DNA from: Synergistota bacterium
GTDB lineage: Bacteria; Synergistota; Synergistia; Synergistales; Synergistaceae
Reading direction: 5' to 3'
Length of the DNA stretch: 30,781 bases
Assembly (NCBI GenBank): GCA_023450745.1
Contig: JAEXGR010000039.1
Coordinates: forward strand, 1 to 30,781
Shown here: piece after piece, positions 7,947-16,237 of the stretch
Layout: each line of letters opens with the position of its first letter
How positions within the stretch are numbered: position 1 is the stretch's first letter
Position numbers and translations under genes: made by a program
The notes under the pieces: model-generated
Database searches by the model: none
What the model was told of the DNA's origin: nothing
What the model saw: only the letters and a program-made list of their open reading frames with translations

Positions 7947-8069
7947 GCGAAGAAACCAAGATTTCTATTATGTCATTATGAGGAGGGAAAGATAAAAAAC
8001 ATTAGCTGCTAGCGTTTTATGACGACATAAGAAGGCTGAGACAGAGTGATTGAAGAGAGGGGTATGAGA

Positions 8070-10412
8070 ATGGTAAAGCTAAAGAAATACGGAATAATTT
8101 TTCTTGTGGTGCTGATGGCTTTGGCGGTCGCTCCGATGGCCTTGGCGGCGGATGTTGCCACTTCGGCTGAGTTGAAGACGGCTATTTCAAATGGAGGAGA
8201 TATAAAATTAACCGGCGATATCTTGGATGCGGACACTTATTCTATCACCGCAGATACGACTTTGGATTTAGCCGGACATAAGCTGAAAACGTTAAAAAAC
8301 ACATTATTTGTGATTAATAATACAGACGCAACATTAACGATCAACGATTCTGCCGGTGCGGGAGAATTAACGGGCGGAGACTATGGGGTCAAAATTTTTG
8401 GGAATCAGAAGGCCAATGATAGAACCCCGGTTAACGCAAAATTAATTATGAACGGCGGGACTTTCTCTGCCAAATATTGGGTCGTAGCAATTTACGGAGC
8501 GGGCGCTCAAGTTGACATCAATGAAGGCGCTACTTTGAAAGCTACAGAAGTAGACGGCTACGCGATCTCTGGCAGCGGGATAGTTAATGCTGCTGAAAAT
8601 AATGGCGGCACTGTCATAAACATCAATGGCGGAGAGGTCATTGGGGGCAATGGTGTAGATCCCGGTGATGATAATATAGCGGCGGCTGGAATTTATCATC
8701 CGCAGGACGGTACTCTCAATATGAGCGGCGGAAAAGTCTCCGGCTATATGGGAATACAATTTAAATCAGGCAAATTAAATATGACGGGCGGCACAATAAC
8801 GGCAAACGGTGTGATGCCGTCTCCTGTGCCCAGCTTCGATGGCGCAACAAGAGTAGGCGCGGCGTTAGCGTTTATAGCAAGCGGCTATCAAGGCGGAGAT
8901 ATGGAAGCCAAGATATCTGGAACAGCGGAACTCAAGAGTACCGGTGAAAATTCCTATGCTATATACGAGGCAGAAATAGCGGCAGACAAAGAGGGAGCAA
9001 AACTAACATCACTGGATATCTCCGGAGGAACGTTCTCTGGAGTTGCGGGCGCTCTTTCTATAGAAGACAAAAAGAGTGCCGTTAACACTGCCATCACCGG
9101 CGGCACCTACAGCAGCGACCCGACTGAACACGTCAAGCCTCCTTATGTCGTCAAGCAGGCCGAAGGCAAATATACTGTCGTTCTCGCGGGCGTCGCCGTC
9201 ACTCCGGCCGCCGCGGAACTCGTGCTTGGCATTACGCCGACTGCCGCGCTGACGGCTTCCAGCGATACTACGGAAACTTTTACCTGGGAATCTAAGAATA
9301 CCAGCGTCGTGACAGTCGACGGCTCCGGCAACATCACCGCCGTCGCCGCGGGCACGGCCGACGTCACGGCGACCGGCGATTCAAGCCATTCCGTGGGAAC
9401 ATGCGTGGTCACTGTGCGCAAAGCCTCTCCCGTAAGCGTGACTCCGGCCAAGATGGAATTGAACGTCGGCACCGCCGGCAAAGTGGAAGCTAAGTATGAC
9501 GCGAAAGACAGCGTTGTCTGGAGCAGCAGCAATGAAGCCGTCGCAACCGTCAAGGACGGCACGGTAACGGCGGTCAAAGCCGGTATCGCCGTCATCACCG
9601 CCAAAGGAACGCACACTTCGGCGGCCTGCACGCTGACGGTCATAGACCCGGCGGCTCCCGACCCCACGCCGACCCCGGCCCCCGTCAGCCCGGGCACCGT
9701 AGGGAAGGATGAAAACCCTGTCAATAACGAGAAAGACAAACCGGAGAACGTAGAAGCGGCAACCCCGGCGATTAAGGAAGCGACCGATGAAGCGAAGGGC
9801 GAGGTCGCCGAATCGACGAAGATCAAGAAAGAGGACCTCGTCGCCACGGCCGACGGCAAGCTCACGATCAGCCCCGTACTTGCCAAGAGCGCGCTTGAAG
9901 AGGTGATGTCCGCCGACAAGGAGGTATCGCCGAAGAACGTGGTGCTGCTGCCGATCGTATCCGCCGCGGTCAAAAAAGACAACGTCGCCGCGATGGCCTT
10001 TACAATGACCGGCGAACAGCTTGGCGCTCAGGACGGAACAGTCGCGGGAGACGTCAAGGTGATCAAGGTGCTGGCCGCCGGTAAAGGCGGGCAGTTCGGC
10101 TACGCCGCCGAGGCGTCCGGTTACGCGGACAAGACCTTCACGCTCAAAGACACGGATGGCAAGAGCCTTGCCCTGACAGATAAGATCGCGAAAGCTTCGA
10201 GCTACACGCTGGTCGCCTTCGTGGCCGACAACGGCGACTTTGACCTCGACGCCAAAGCCGGCAGCGTGGTCGACCCGATCGCGGTGGCTACCAACGCGGC
10301 AGCGCCGGCGCCGAGCGGCGGCGGTTCAAGCGGCGGCTGCAACGGCGGCTTCGGCCTGCTCGCGCTGCTTGCGCTCGCGGCGGCCCCCTTTGTCTGCCGC
10401 AGAAAGAGATAA
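8070..10412 (+). CDS. Synergist-CTERM surface protein with beta-helix and Ig-like (BIG2) domains
   Basis: 780 aa. ATG 8070 is chosen because GAGAGGGG ends 7 bases upstream; GTG 8046 and ATG 8064 are in-frame alternatives. Residues 1-27 are a clear signal peptide ending ALAA. Residues about 30-360 are short Gly/Asn-rich strands (LNMSGGKVSGYMG, LNMTGGTI) typical of a right-handed parallel beta-helix. Two BIG2 Ig-like domains follow (about 373-452 and 453-525; each has a VxVTP start), then a Pro/Thr linker. A further domain of about 200 residues is one I cannot name. The C-terminus (about 747-780) has a Gly/Ser-rich stretch with SGGCNGGFG, a hydrophobic segment and CRRKR, matching the Synergist-CTERM sorting signal. 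The protein should be exported and processed or anchored at the cell surface, perhaps in adhesion or glycan contact. The first half is much more AT-rich than the second. Confidence 0.88.
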   Translation: MVKLKKYGIIFLVVLMALAVAPMALAADVATSAELKTAISNGGDIKLTGDILDADTYSITADTTLDLAGHKLKTLKNTLFVINNTDATLTINDSAGAGELTGGDYGVKIFGNQKANDRTPVNAKLIMNGGTFSAKYWVVAIYGAGAQVDINEGATLKATEVDGYAISGSGIVNAAENNGGTVININGGEVIGGNGVDPGDDNIAAAGIYHPQDGTLNMSGGKVSGYMGIQFKSGKLNMTGGTITANGVMPSPVPSFDGATRVGAALAFIASGYQGGDMEAKISGTAELKSTGENSYAIYEAEIAADKEGAKLTSLDISGGTFSGVAGALSIEDKKSAVNTAITGGTYSSDPTEHVKPPYVVKQAEGKYTVVLAGVAVTPAAAELVLGITPTAALTASSDTTETFTWESKNTSVVTVDGSGNITAVAAGTADVTATGDSSHSVGTCVVTVRKASPVSVTPAKMELNVGTAGKVEAKYDAKDSVVWSSSNEAVATVKDGTVTAVKAGIAVITAKGTHTSAACTLTVIDPAAPDPTPTPAPVSPGTVGKDENPVNNEKDKPENVEAATPAIKEATDEAKGEVAESTKIKKEDLVATADGKLTISPVLAKSALEEVMSADKEVSPKNVVLLPIVSAAVKKDNVAAMAFTMTGEQLGAQDGTVAGDVKVIKVLAAGKGGQFGYAAEASGYADKTFTLKDTDGKSLALTDKIAKASSYTLVAFVADNGDFDLDAKAGSVVDPIAVATNAAAPAPSGGGSSGGCNGGFGLLALLALAAAPFVCRRKR

Positions 10413-10473
10413 TGATACGCGCTTCTCAAGTTAAAGCCGCGTAAGCAAATTACCGATAACGAACACCGATCAG

Positions 10474-10513
10474 GCCGCCGCCGGAGATTTTTTCCGGCGG
10501 CGGCTTTGTTTTT
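10474..10513 (+). terminator. Rho-independent terminator after the surface protein
   Basis: A perfect 12-bp GC-rich stem (10474-10485 with 10493-10504) with a 7-base loop is followed by TTTGTTTTT. It separates the surface-protein gene from the phosphonate operon. Confidence 0.92.
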
Positions 10514-10621
10514 GGCGTTACATGGCTTTGTATTGCCTTTACCTTGGCGTAACTTCCGTGACAGGCATCCGTAACCCGGCGGTGGTTAAATTGAGCCAAC
10601 ATATTGAGAGGATGGATTTCA

Positions 10622-11674
10622 ATGATTAATTTGTCGGATCAGATCGGAAAAGCATGGAAGTTCGCGCTGCTGTTGATCGCGGTGACGGCGGTATGCGCCG
10701 CCGCGGCGGCGCACGCGGCCGGTAAGGACCTCGTCGTTTATACGGCGCTGGAAAATGAGCAGATCAATAAGTATCTCGCCACCTTCAAGGAGGAGAATCC
10801 CGACGTCAATGTAAAGATCGTGCGCGATTCGACGGGGATCGTCACGGCGAAGCTGCTCGCCGAGGGCGGTAGCACGCCCGCCGACGTCGTCTGGGGGACG
10901 GCGGCCTCGAGCCTTCTCGTGCTTGAGAAGCGGGGCCTCATCGAGCCTTACGCGCCGAAGGGCCTTAATCGCGTGGAGAAGATGCTGAAGGATACGGCTA
11001 ATCCCCCCGCGTGGGTCGGCATCGACGCCTGGGAGTGCGCGATCGTGGTGAATACCGCGGAGGCGAAGGCGCAGGGGCTGCCCGCAATAAAGTCATATAA
11101 AGACCTCCTCCGCCCCGAATTCAAGGGGAAGATCGTCATGAGCAATCCCAATTCATCGGGGACCGGTTTTCTCGCCGTCTCGGGTATTTTGCAGCTGATG
11201 GGCGAAAAGGCGGGGTTTGAATATCTCGACAGGCTCCATGAGAATATCGCGCTTTACACGCACTCAGGTTCCGCGCCCGCGAAGAAGGCCGCCGCGGGTG
11301 AATTCCCCGTCGGCATCTCTTACGGCTACGCCGGCGTGAATCAGAAGAAAAAGGGCGCGCCCGTGGAGATCGTCTTCCCCGTGGAGGGCAGCGGCTGGGA
11401 CGTCGAGGCGAACGCTCTGATCAAGAAGAAGAATATCAAACCCGAGGCGAAGAGGTTCCTTGACTGGGCGATTTCGGACAAGGCGATCAACGCGCTGAAG
11501 GACGATTACGCGATCACCGCCGTGAAGGTGAATAACGCGATTCCCGAGGGTTATTCCAAGAATCCGCTTTCACAGCTGGTGAAGAAGAACGACCTGCGCT
11601 GGGCCGCCCAGAACCGCGACCGCCTGCTCAAGGAATGGGCTTCGCGTTACGAAGGCAAGACGGAAGCGAAGTAG
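10622..11674 (+). CDS. phnS: 2-aminoethylphosphonate ABC transporter, substrate-binding protein
   Basis: 350 aa, first gene of a phosphonate operon. ATG 10622 has GAGAGGA about 9 bases upstream and is preferred to TTG 10604. A signal peptide (about 1-32, ending AHAA) is followed by a periplasmic iron/AEP-type binding fold: DLVVYTALENEQINKYLATF opens the first lobe and STPADVVWGTAASSL is the ligand-loop region. The family also contains ferric-iron and other binding proteins. The substrate call rests on the downstream phnX and phnW genes, which form a dedicated 2-aminoethylphosphonate pathway. The protein would deliver the ligand to the fused permease and ATPase encoded next. Confidence 0.85.
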   Translation: MINLSDQIGKAWKFALLLIAVTAVCAAAAAHAAGKDLVVYTALENEQINKYLATFKEENPDVNVKIVRDSTGIVTAKLLAEGGSTPADVVWGTAASSLLVLEKRGLIEPYAPKGLNRVEKMLKDTANPPAWVGIDAWECAIVVNTAEAKAQGLPAIKSYKDLLRPEFKGKIVMSNPNSSGTGFLAVSGILQLMGEKAGFEYLDRLHENIALYTHSGSAPAKKAAAGEFPVGISYGYAGVNQKKKGAPVEIVFPVEGSGWDVEANALIKKKNIKPEAKRFLDWAISDKAINALKDDYAITAVKVNNAIPEGYSKNPLSQLVKKNDLRWAAQNRDRLLKEWASRYEGKTEAK

Positions 11675-11684
11675 GGACGACGCG

Positions 11685-12653
11685 ATGACGACTCTCCGCG
11701 CGAAAGGTATAACAAAGAGATTTAAAGGCACGACGGCTCTCGACAAGGTGAGCTTCGATATCCGCGACGGAGAGTTCGTCTGCATATTAGGCCCTTCAGG
11801 CTGCGGCAAGAGCACGTTGCTGCGTTCGCTCGCCGGGCTGGAGGCCATAGATGAGGGAACGATAGAGATCGGGGGCCGCGACGTTACCTGCGAGCCTCCC
11901 GCGAAGAGAAATTTCGGCATCGTCTTTCAGTCTTACGCGCTATTCCCGAATCTCAATGTCGAAGAGAATATCGCCTACGGGCTCTGGAACAAGGGGGTCT
12001 CCAAGGCCGGGATCGAGGCGCGCGTCTCCGAGATCGTCAAGACCACGGGGCTGGACTGCCACCGAAAAAAGTATCCGCAGCAGCTTTCGGGCGGCCAGCA
12101 GCAGCGCGTCGCGATCTGCCGCGCGCTCGTGATGAACCCGGAGTTCCTGCTGCTCGACGAGCCGCTTTCTGCGCTTGACGCGAAGGTGCGCCTCAAGCTC
12201 CGCAAGGAGATCCGCCAAATCCAGCAGCGTTTCGCGATTACGACGATCATGGTGACGCACGACCAGGAGGAGGCGCTCTCGATGGCGGACCGCATCATCG
12301 TGATGAACGAGGGGCGCATCGAGCAGATGGATACGCCGCAGGCGCTCTATGACGCGCCGGTCAACGGCTTCGTCGCCGATTTTGTCGGCACGGCGAACTT
12401 TGTCGGCGCGGGGAAGGCGATCCGTCCGGAGAGTCTCTGTCTCAGCAAATCGCTTTCGGATAATACGATCCAGGCCGAGGTCTGCGACGTGGAGTACCGC
12501 GGCGCTTTCTACCGCATCGAGGTGGAAACGCACGTGGGGCACCTGATGGTCGATATCCCCTCGCAGCAGAGCGACGCGAGGGTTTTGCGGCTCGGCAGCC
12601 GCCTCTATATCGACATTCCTCAGGATAAGGTCATCATGCTCAAGAGCGCCTAG
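11685..12653 (+). CDS. phnT: 2-aminoethylphosphonate ABC transporter, ATP-binding protein
   Basis: 322 aa. All ABC ATPase motifs are intact: Walker A GPSGCGKS (36-43), signature LSGGQ (134-138), Walker B LLLDEP with Asp158/Glu159, and the switch His in VTHDQEE. Residues after about 240 form a TOBE-like regulatory domain (IRPESLCLS), as in importers of the PotA/FbpC/MalK group. The ATG lies 11 bases after the stop of the binding-protein gene and just before the permease gene, so it energises this importer. Assignment to 2-aminoethylphosphonate rests on the operon, because sequence alone cannot separate it from spermidine or iron ATPases. Confidence 0.88.
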   Translation: MTTLRAKGITKRFKGTTALDKVSFDIRDGEFVCILGPSGCGKSTLLRSLAGLEAIDEGTIEIGGRDVTCEPPAKRNFGIVFQSYALFPNLNVEENIAYGLWNKGVSKAGIEARVSEIVKTTGLDCHRKKYPQQLSGGQQQRVAICRALVMNPEFLLLDEPLSALDAKVRLKLRKEIRQIQQRFAITTIMVTHDQEEALSMADRIIVMNEGRIEQMDTPQALYDAPVNGFVADFVGTANFVGAGKAIRPESLCLSKSLSDNTIQAEVCDVEYRGAFYRIEVETHVGHLMVDIPSQQSDARVLRLGSRLYIDIPQDKVIMLKSA

Positions 12654-12655
12654 CG

Positions 12656-14305
12656 ATGAAGAAGATACGAAATTCGTCCGGGACGGAAACCGCGCTCCTT
12701 ATAATAAGCCTGTTTCTGCTATTCACAGCCGTCGCCGCGCCGATGGCTGTCCTTTTTGCGAAGGCCTTTACCGATTTTGACGGGGCCTATATCGGCCTCG
12801 CGAATTTCCGCGAATATTTTTCTTCGCCGCATCTTGTCGGAGCGCTCTGGAATTCGCTGGCGGTCTCCACGGCTGTTTCGCTGATCTCGCTGACGCTCGC
12901 CTTCGTCTACGCCTACGCGCTGACGCGCGCAGAGGTGCCCGCGAAGGGATTCTTCAAGTTTGTCGCGCTGCTGCCGCTCTGCGCGCCGACGATGGTGTTC
13001 GGCATTGCGCTGATCTATCTGATCGGCAATAAGGGTCTGGTCACGATGATGGGGCTGAAGCTGCCGCTCTACGGGCCGCTGGGGATCGCCGTATCCGAGG
13101 TGGTATATACTTTCCCGCAGGCTTTCCTGATTCTCTATATAACGCTCTCTTATACCGACAACCGGCTTTACGAGGCGGCGCGCGCGATGGGAACGCGTCC
13201 CTCGCGAATGCTTTGCACGATCACCCTGCCGGGGGCGAAGTTCGGGCTTGTCAGCGCCTTTCTCGTCGCCTTCACGCTCTGCTTCTCCGATTTCGGCGCG
13301 CCGAAGGTGGTCGGCGGCAATTACAGCGTGCTGGCTACCGATATTTATAAGCAGGTGGTCGGGCAACAGAATTTTGGGATGGGTGCGGTCGTCGGGCTGC
13401 TGCTGATGATCCCGGCGGTGGTGATGTTTGTCACCGAGCGCCTTACGGAGGGCGGCAACGGCGTCACCGTGAGCTCGCGCAGTATCGCCTACCGCGTGAT
13501 TCCGCACCGGGGGCGCGACGCGGCGCTGACGCTTTTTTGCGCCGTTGTCGCGGGATTCATCCTCATGCTCTTTTCCGCGGTGCTCGCCGCTTCGCTGATC
13601 AAAGCGTGGCCCTATAATCTGGCGCCGACGTGGGAGCATTTCACGGTCGACAGCCCCGCGACGGGCGGCATAAGCTCGTTTTTCAACAGCCTGGTCACGG
13701 CGCTGCTGACGGCGTTCTGCGGGACGGTCTTTGTTTTTATGAACGCCTGGCTGGTGGAGAAGAGTATGGCAAACCGGCTGCTGCGTCAGGCGGACAATCT
13801 TTTTTCACTGATACCGCTTGCGCTGCCGGGGCTTTCGATCGGCCTTGCCTTCATCTTCTTCTTCAATCTGGACGGCAACCCGCTGCGTTTTATCTACGGT
13901 ACGGCGGCGGTGCTGGTGCTGGCGAACATCGTCCATTTCTATTCGGTGCCCTATGTGACCGCCTCCTCCGCGCTCAAAAAGCTTGACGGCGAGATAGAGG
14001 CCGTCGCCGCCTCGATGGCGGTGCCCCCCTGCCGGACGCTTTTCAAGGTCACGGCGCCGATGTGCCGCGCCGCCATATTTGAGACGGCGCTCTATTTTTT
14101 CGTCAACGCGATGGTGACGGTCTCGGCCGTCGTCTTTCTTTATCCTCCCGATTTCAAGCTCGCTTCGGTGGCTATCGTGAATATGGAGGACGCGGGGGAT
14201 ATCGCGCCCGCCGCGGCGCTCTCCGTGCTGGTGATCCTTGTCAATGTGGCGGCGAAGCTGCTGTACGAATATATTTTTGTGATGAAAAGGAGCGGTGATC
14301 GATGA
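12656..14305 (+). CDS. phnU: 2-aminoethylphosphonate ABC transporter, fused permease
   Basis: 549 aa with about twelve hydrophobic segments, split into two homologous halves (about 10-265 and 285-545). Each half carries its own ATPase-contact loop: YEAARAMGTRPSRMLCTITLP near 170-190 and IEAVAASMAVPPCRTLFKVT near 445-465. This is the FbpB-type fusion of two inner-membrane subunits in one chain, so no separate second permease gene is needed. It begins two bases after the ATPase stop, and its own stop overlaps the next start by four bases (ATGA). The tight spacing points to one transcript for phnS to phnW. Confidence 0.87.
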   Translation: MKKIRNSSGTETALLIISLFLLFTAVAAPMAVLFAKAFTDFDGAYIGLANFREYFSSPHLVGALWNSLAVSTAVSLISLTLAFVYAYALTRAEVPAKGFFKFVALLPLCAPTMVFGIALIYLIGNKGLVTMMGLKLPLYGPLGIAVSEVVYTFPQAFLILYITLSYTDNRLYEAARAMGTRPSRMLCTITLPGAKFGLVSAFLVAFTLCFSDFGAPKVVGGNYSVLATDIYKQVVGQQNFGMGAVVGLLLMIPAVVMFVTERLTEGGNGVTVSSRSIAYRVIPHRGRDAALTLFCAVVAGFILMLFSAVLAASLIKAWPYNLAPTWEHFTVDSPATGGISSFFNSLVTALLTAFCGTVFVFMNAWLVEKSMANRLLRQADNLFSLIPLALPGLSIGLAFIFFFNLDGNPLRFIYGTAAVLVLANIVHFYSVPYVTASSALKKLDGEIEAVAASMAVPPCRTLFKVTAPMCRAAIFETALYFFVNAMVTVSAVVFLYPPDFKLASVAIVNMEDAGDIAPAAALSVLVILVNVAAKLLYEYIFVMKRSGDR

Positions 14306-15096
14306 ATGACTGCAAAAAGATCAAATGCGTGATCCTCGACTGGGCCGGGACGGCGGTCGATTTTGGCTCGCTGGCCCCGCTGCGGGTGTTGTCCGAGATC
14401 TTTGCGGAACGCGGGCTGAGGCTGGAGATGGCGGAACTGCGCGCCCCGATGGGAATGCCGAAGCTCGACCATATCCGCGAACTGCTGAAGATGGAGCGCC
14501 CCGCCGCCCTGTTTAAGGAAAGGTACGGCCGTATGCCGGCAGAGGACGACGCGCTCGCGATATACGCCGTCTTTGAGCCGGCGCTGATGAAGGTCCTCCC
14601 TGATTTCGCCGCGCCGATTGCGGGCGTCTGCCATGCGGTGAGAGAGCTTCGCGCGGCGGGGATAAAGATCGGTTCCACCACCGGCTATACGCGGAGGATG
14701 ATGGATATTCTCGAACCGCTCGCGAGGGAGGCGGGGTACGCGCCCGACTGCGTCGTGACGCCGGACGAGACGCGCGGCGGACGCCCCGCGCCGTGGATGA
14801 TCTTTCGCAATATGGAGCGGCTGGGGGTGTATCCGCCCTCCGCGGTGGTAAAGGCGGGAGACACGGCGGCGGATATCCGCGAGGGTAAGAACGCCGGCGT
14901 GACCAGCGTCGGCATTCTGAGGGGAAGCAGCGAAGTCGGGCTCACGATGTCAGAGCTTGAAGAGCTGCCGGCGGAGGAGGTCGAGGAGAGAAAGCAGGCC
15001 GCGCGCGAGCGTTTTTATCTCGCGGGGGCCGATTATGTGCTGGAGAGCGTCAGCGAGCTCCCGGCGTTTGTAAGGGAGATTGAGAAGGATGACTGA
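14302..15096 (+). CDS. phnX: Phosphonoacetaldehyde hydrolase
   Basis: 264 aa, the usual length. It cleaves the C-P bond of phosphonoacetaldehyde to acetaldehyde and phosphate in the cytoplasm. The HAD nucleophile Asp13 sits in ILDWAGTAVD. Lys54 in APMGMPKLDHI is at the place of the Schiff-base lysine characteristic of this family. Motif II is STTGYTRRMMD, and the acidic motif is KAGDTAADIREGKNAG. The gene overlaps the permease gene by 4 bases and phnW by 8 bases, so translation is coupled. The Lys54 position makes the assignment firm against other HAD phosphatases. Confidence 0.96.
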   Translation: MNDCKKIKCVILDWAGTAVDFGSLAPLRVLSEIFAERGLRLEMAELRAPMGMPKLDHIRELLKMERPAALFKERYGRMPAEDDALAIYAVFEPALMKVLPDFAAPIAGVCHAVRELRAAGIKIGSTTGYTRRMMDILEPLAREAGYAPDCVVTPDETRGGRPAPWMIFRNMERLGVYPPSAVVKAGDTAADIREGKNAGVTSVGILRGSSEVGLTMSELEELPAEEVEERKQAARERFYLAGADYVLESVSELPAFVREIEKDD

Positions 15097-16237
15097 AAAT
15101 AAATATCTGCTGCTGACGCCGGGGCCGCTCTCGACGACCGCCGGGGTCAAAGAGGCGATGCTTCGTGACTGGTGCACCTGGGACAGGGACTATAACGACG
15201 TGGTGGAAGGGCTGCGCCGCGATCTTGTGGAGATGGCGCTGCGTGACCGCGCGAAGCTGCCCGTCTACACCGCCGTGCTGATGCAGGGCAGCGGCACCTT
15301 TGCCGTGGAATCTGTCGTCGGCAGCGTCATCCCGCGGGGCGGCAAGCTCGCGGTGCTCTCGAACGGCGCCTACGGCAGGAGGATTGCCGAGATCGCGGGG
15401 GTGCTGAAAATACCGGCGGTCGAACTCCGCTTTGACGAGTGCGAGCGTCCCGAGGCGGCGACGCTTGCGGAGATGCTGGAAGACGATCCCGCGGTGACGC
15501 ATGTCGCGGTCGTTCACTGTGAGACGACGACCGGTATTCTGAACGATATCGAGAGCGTCGGGCGGGTCGCGAAGCGCTACGGCAAGAAATTCATCGTCGA
15601 CGCGATGAGCAGCTTCGGCGGCGTTCCGCTCTATATGGACGACCTTGAGATAGACTTTTTGATCAGCAGCGCCAACAAGTGCGTCGAGGGCGTTCCCGGA
15701 TTTGCTTTCGCCGTCGCGAAGCGCGAGGCGCTCGCTGCGTGCGCCGGGAGAGCGCGGTCACTTGCGCTTGACCTATACAGCCAGTGGAAGACGATGGAGG
15801 AGCACGGCGGCAAGTGGCGCTTCACCTCGCCGACGCATGCCGTAGTCGCCTTTGCCGAAGCCATGCGCGAACTTAAGGCGGAGGGCGGCGTCGCCGCGCG
15901 CAACAGACGCTATACCGCCAACAGGGATCTGCTGGTGCGGGGGATGGCGCGGCTCGGCTTCCGCGCGCTTCTTCCCGCGGAGCTGCGCTCGCCGGTGATA
16001 ACCTCATTCCTTTATCCCGCGGACGACGGCTTTTGTTTCACGGATTTCTATGAGTTTCTTAAAGGGGAAGGCTATGTAATCTATCCCGGAAAGCTCTCCG
16101 AACGCGACACCTTCCGCATCGGCAATATCGGCGATATCAGGGAAGAGCAGATCGCGGGGCTTCTTGCCGCCGTGGAGCAATACGCCGGGCGGCTTGCGGG
16201 AGAAGAGGCGAAAGAAGTCCCGCCGATCTGCGCTTAA
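15089..16237 (+). CDS. phnW: 2-aminoethylphosphonate--pyruvate transaminase
   Basis: 382 aa. A fold-type I PLP enzyme that moves the amino group of 2-aminoethylphosphonate to pyruvate, giving alanine and phosphonoacetaldehyde for PhnX. The start motif LLLTPGPLSTT, the cofactor region MQGSGTFAVE, DAMSSFGGVPLYM and the PLP lysine Lys197 in SSANKCVEGVPG all fit PhnW. ATG 15089 is chosen over TTG 15080; GGGAG lies about 11 bases upstream, inside phnX. The gene ends the operon, and its TAA abuts the stop codon of the oppositely oriented glycerate kinase gene with no base between them. Confidence 0.95.
   Translation: MTENKYLLLTPGPLSTTAGVKEAMLRDWCTWDRDYNDVVEGLRRDLVEMALRDRAKLPVYTAVLMQGSGTFAVESVVGSVIPRGGKLAVLSNGAYGRRIAEIAGVLKIPAVELRFDECERPEAATLAEMLEDDPAVTHVAVVHCETTTGILNDIESVGRVAKRYGKKFIVDAMSSFGGVPLYMDDLEIDFLISSANKCVEGVPGFAFAVAKREALAACAGRARSLALDLYSQWKTMEEHGGKWRFTSPTHAVVAFAEAMRELKAEGGVAARNRRYTANRDLLVRGMARLGFRALLPAELRSPVITSFLYPADDGFCFTDFYEFLKGEGYVIYPGKLSERDTFRIGNIGDIREEQIAGLLAAVEQYAGRLAGEEAKEVPPICA

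Noticed and set aside
10514..10621. Promoter of the phosphonate operon
   Set aside because: Repeated GCGTTAC/GCGTAAC-like words are present, but no -35/-10 pair with a 16-18 base spacer could be supported.
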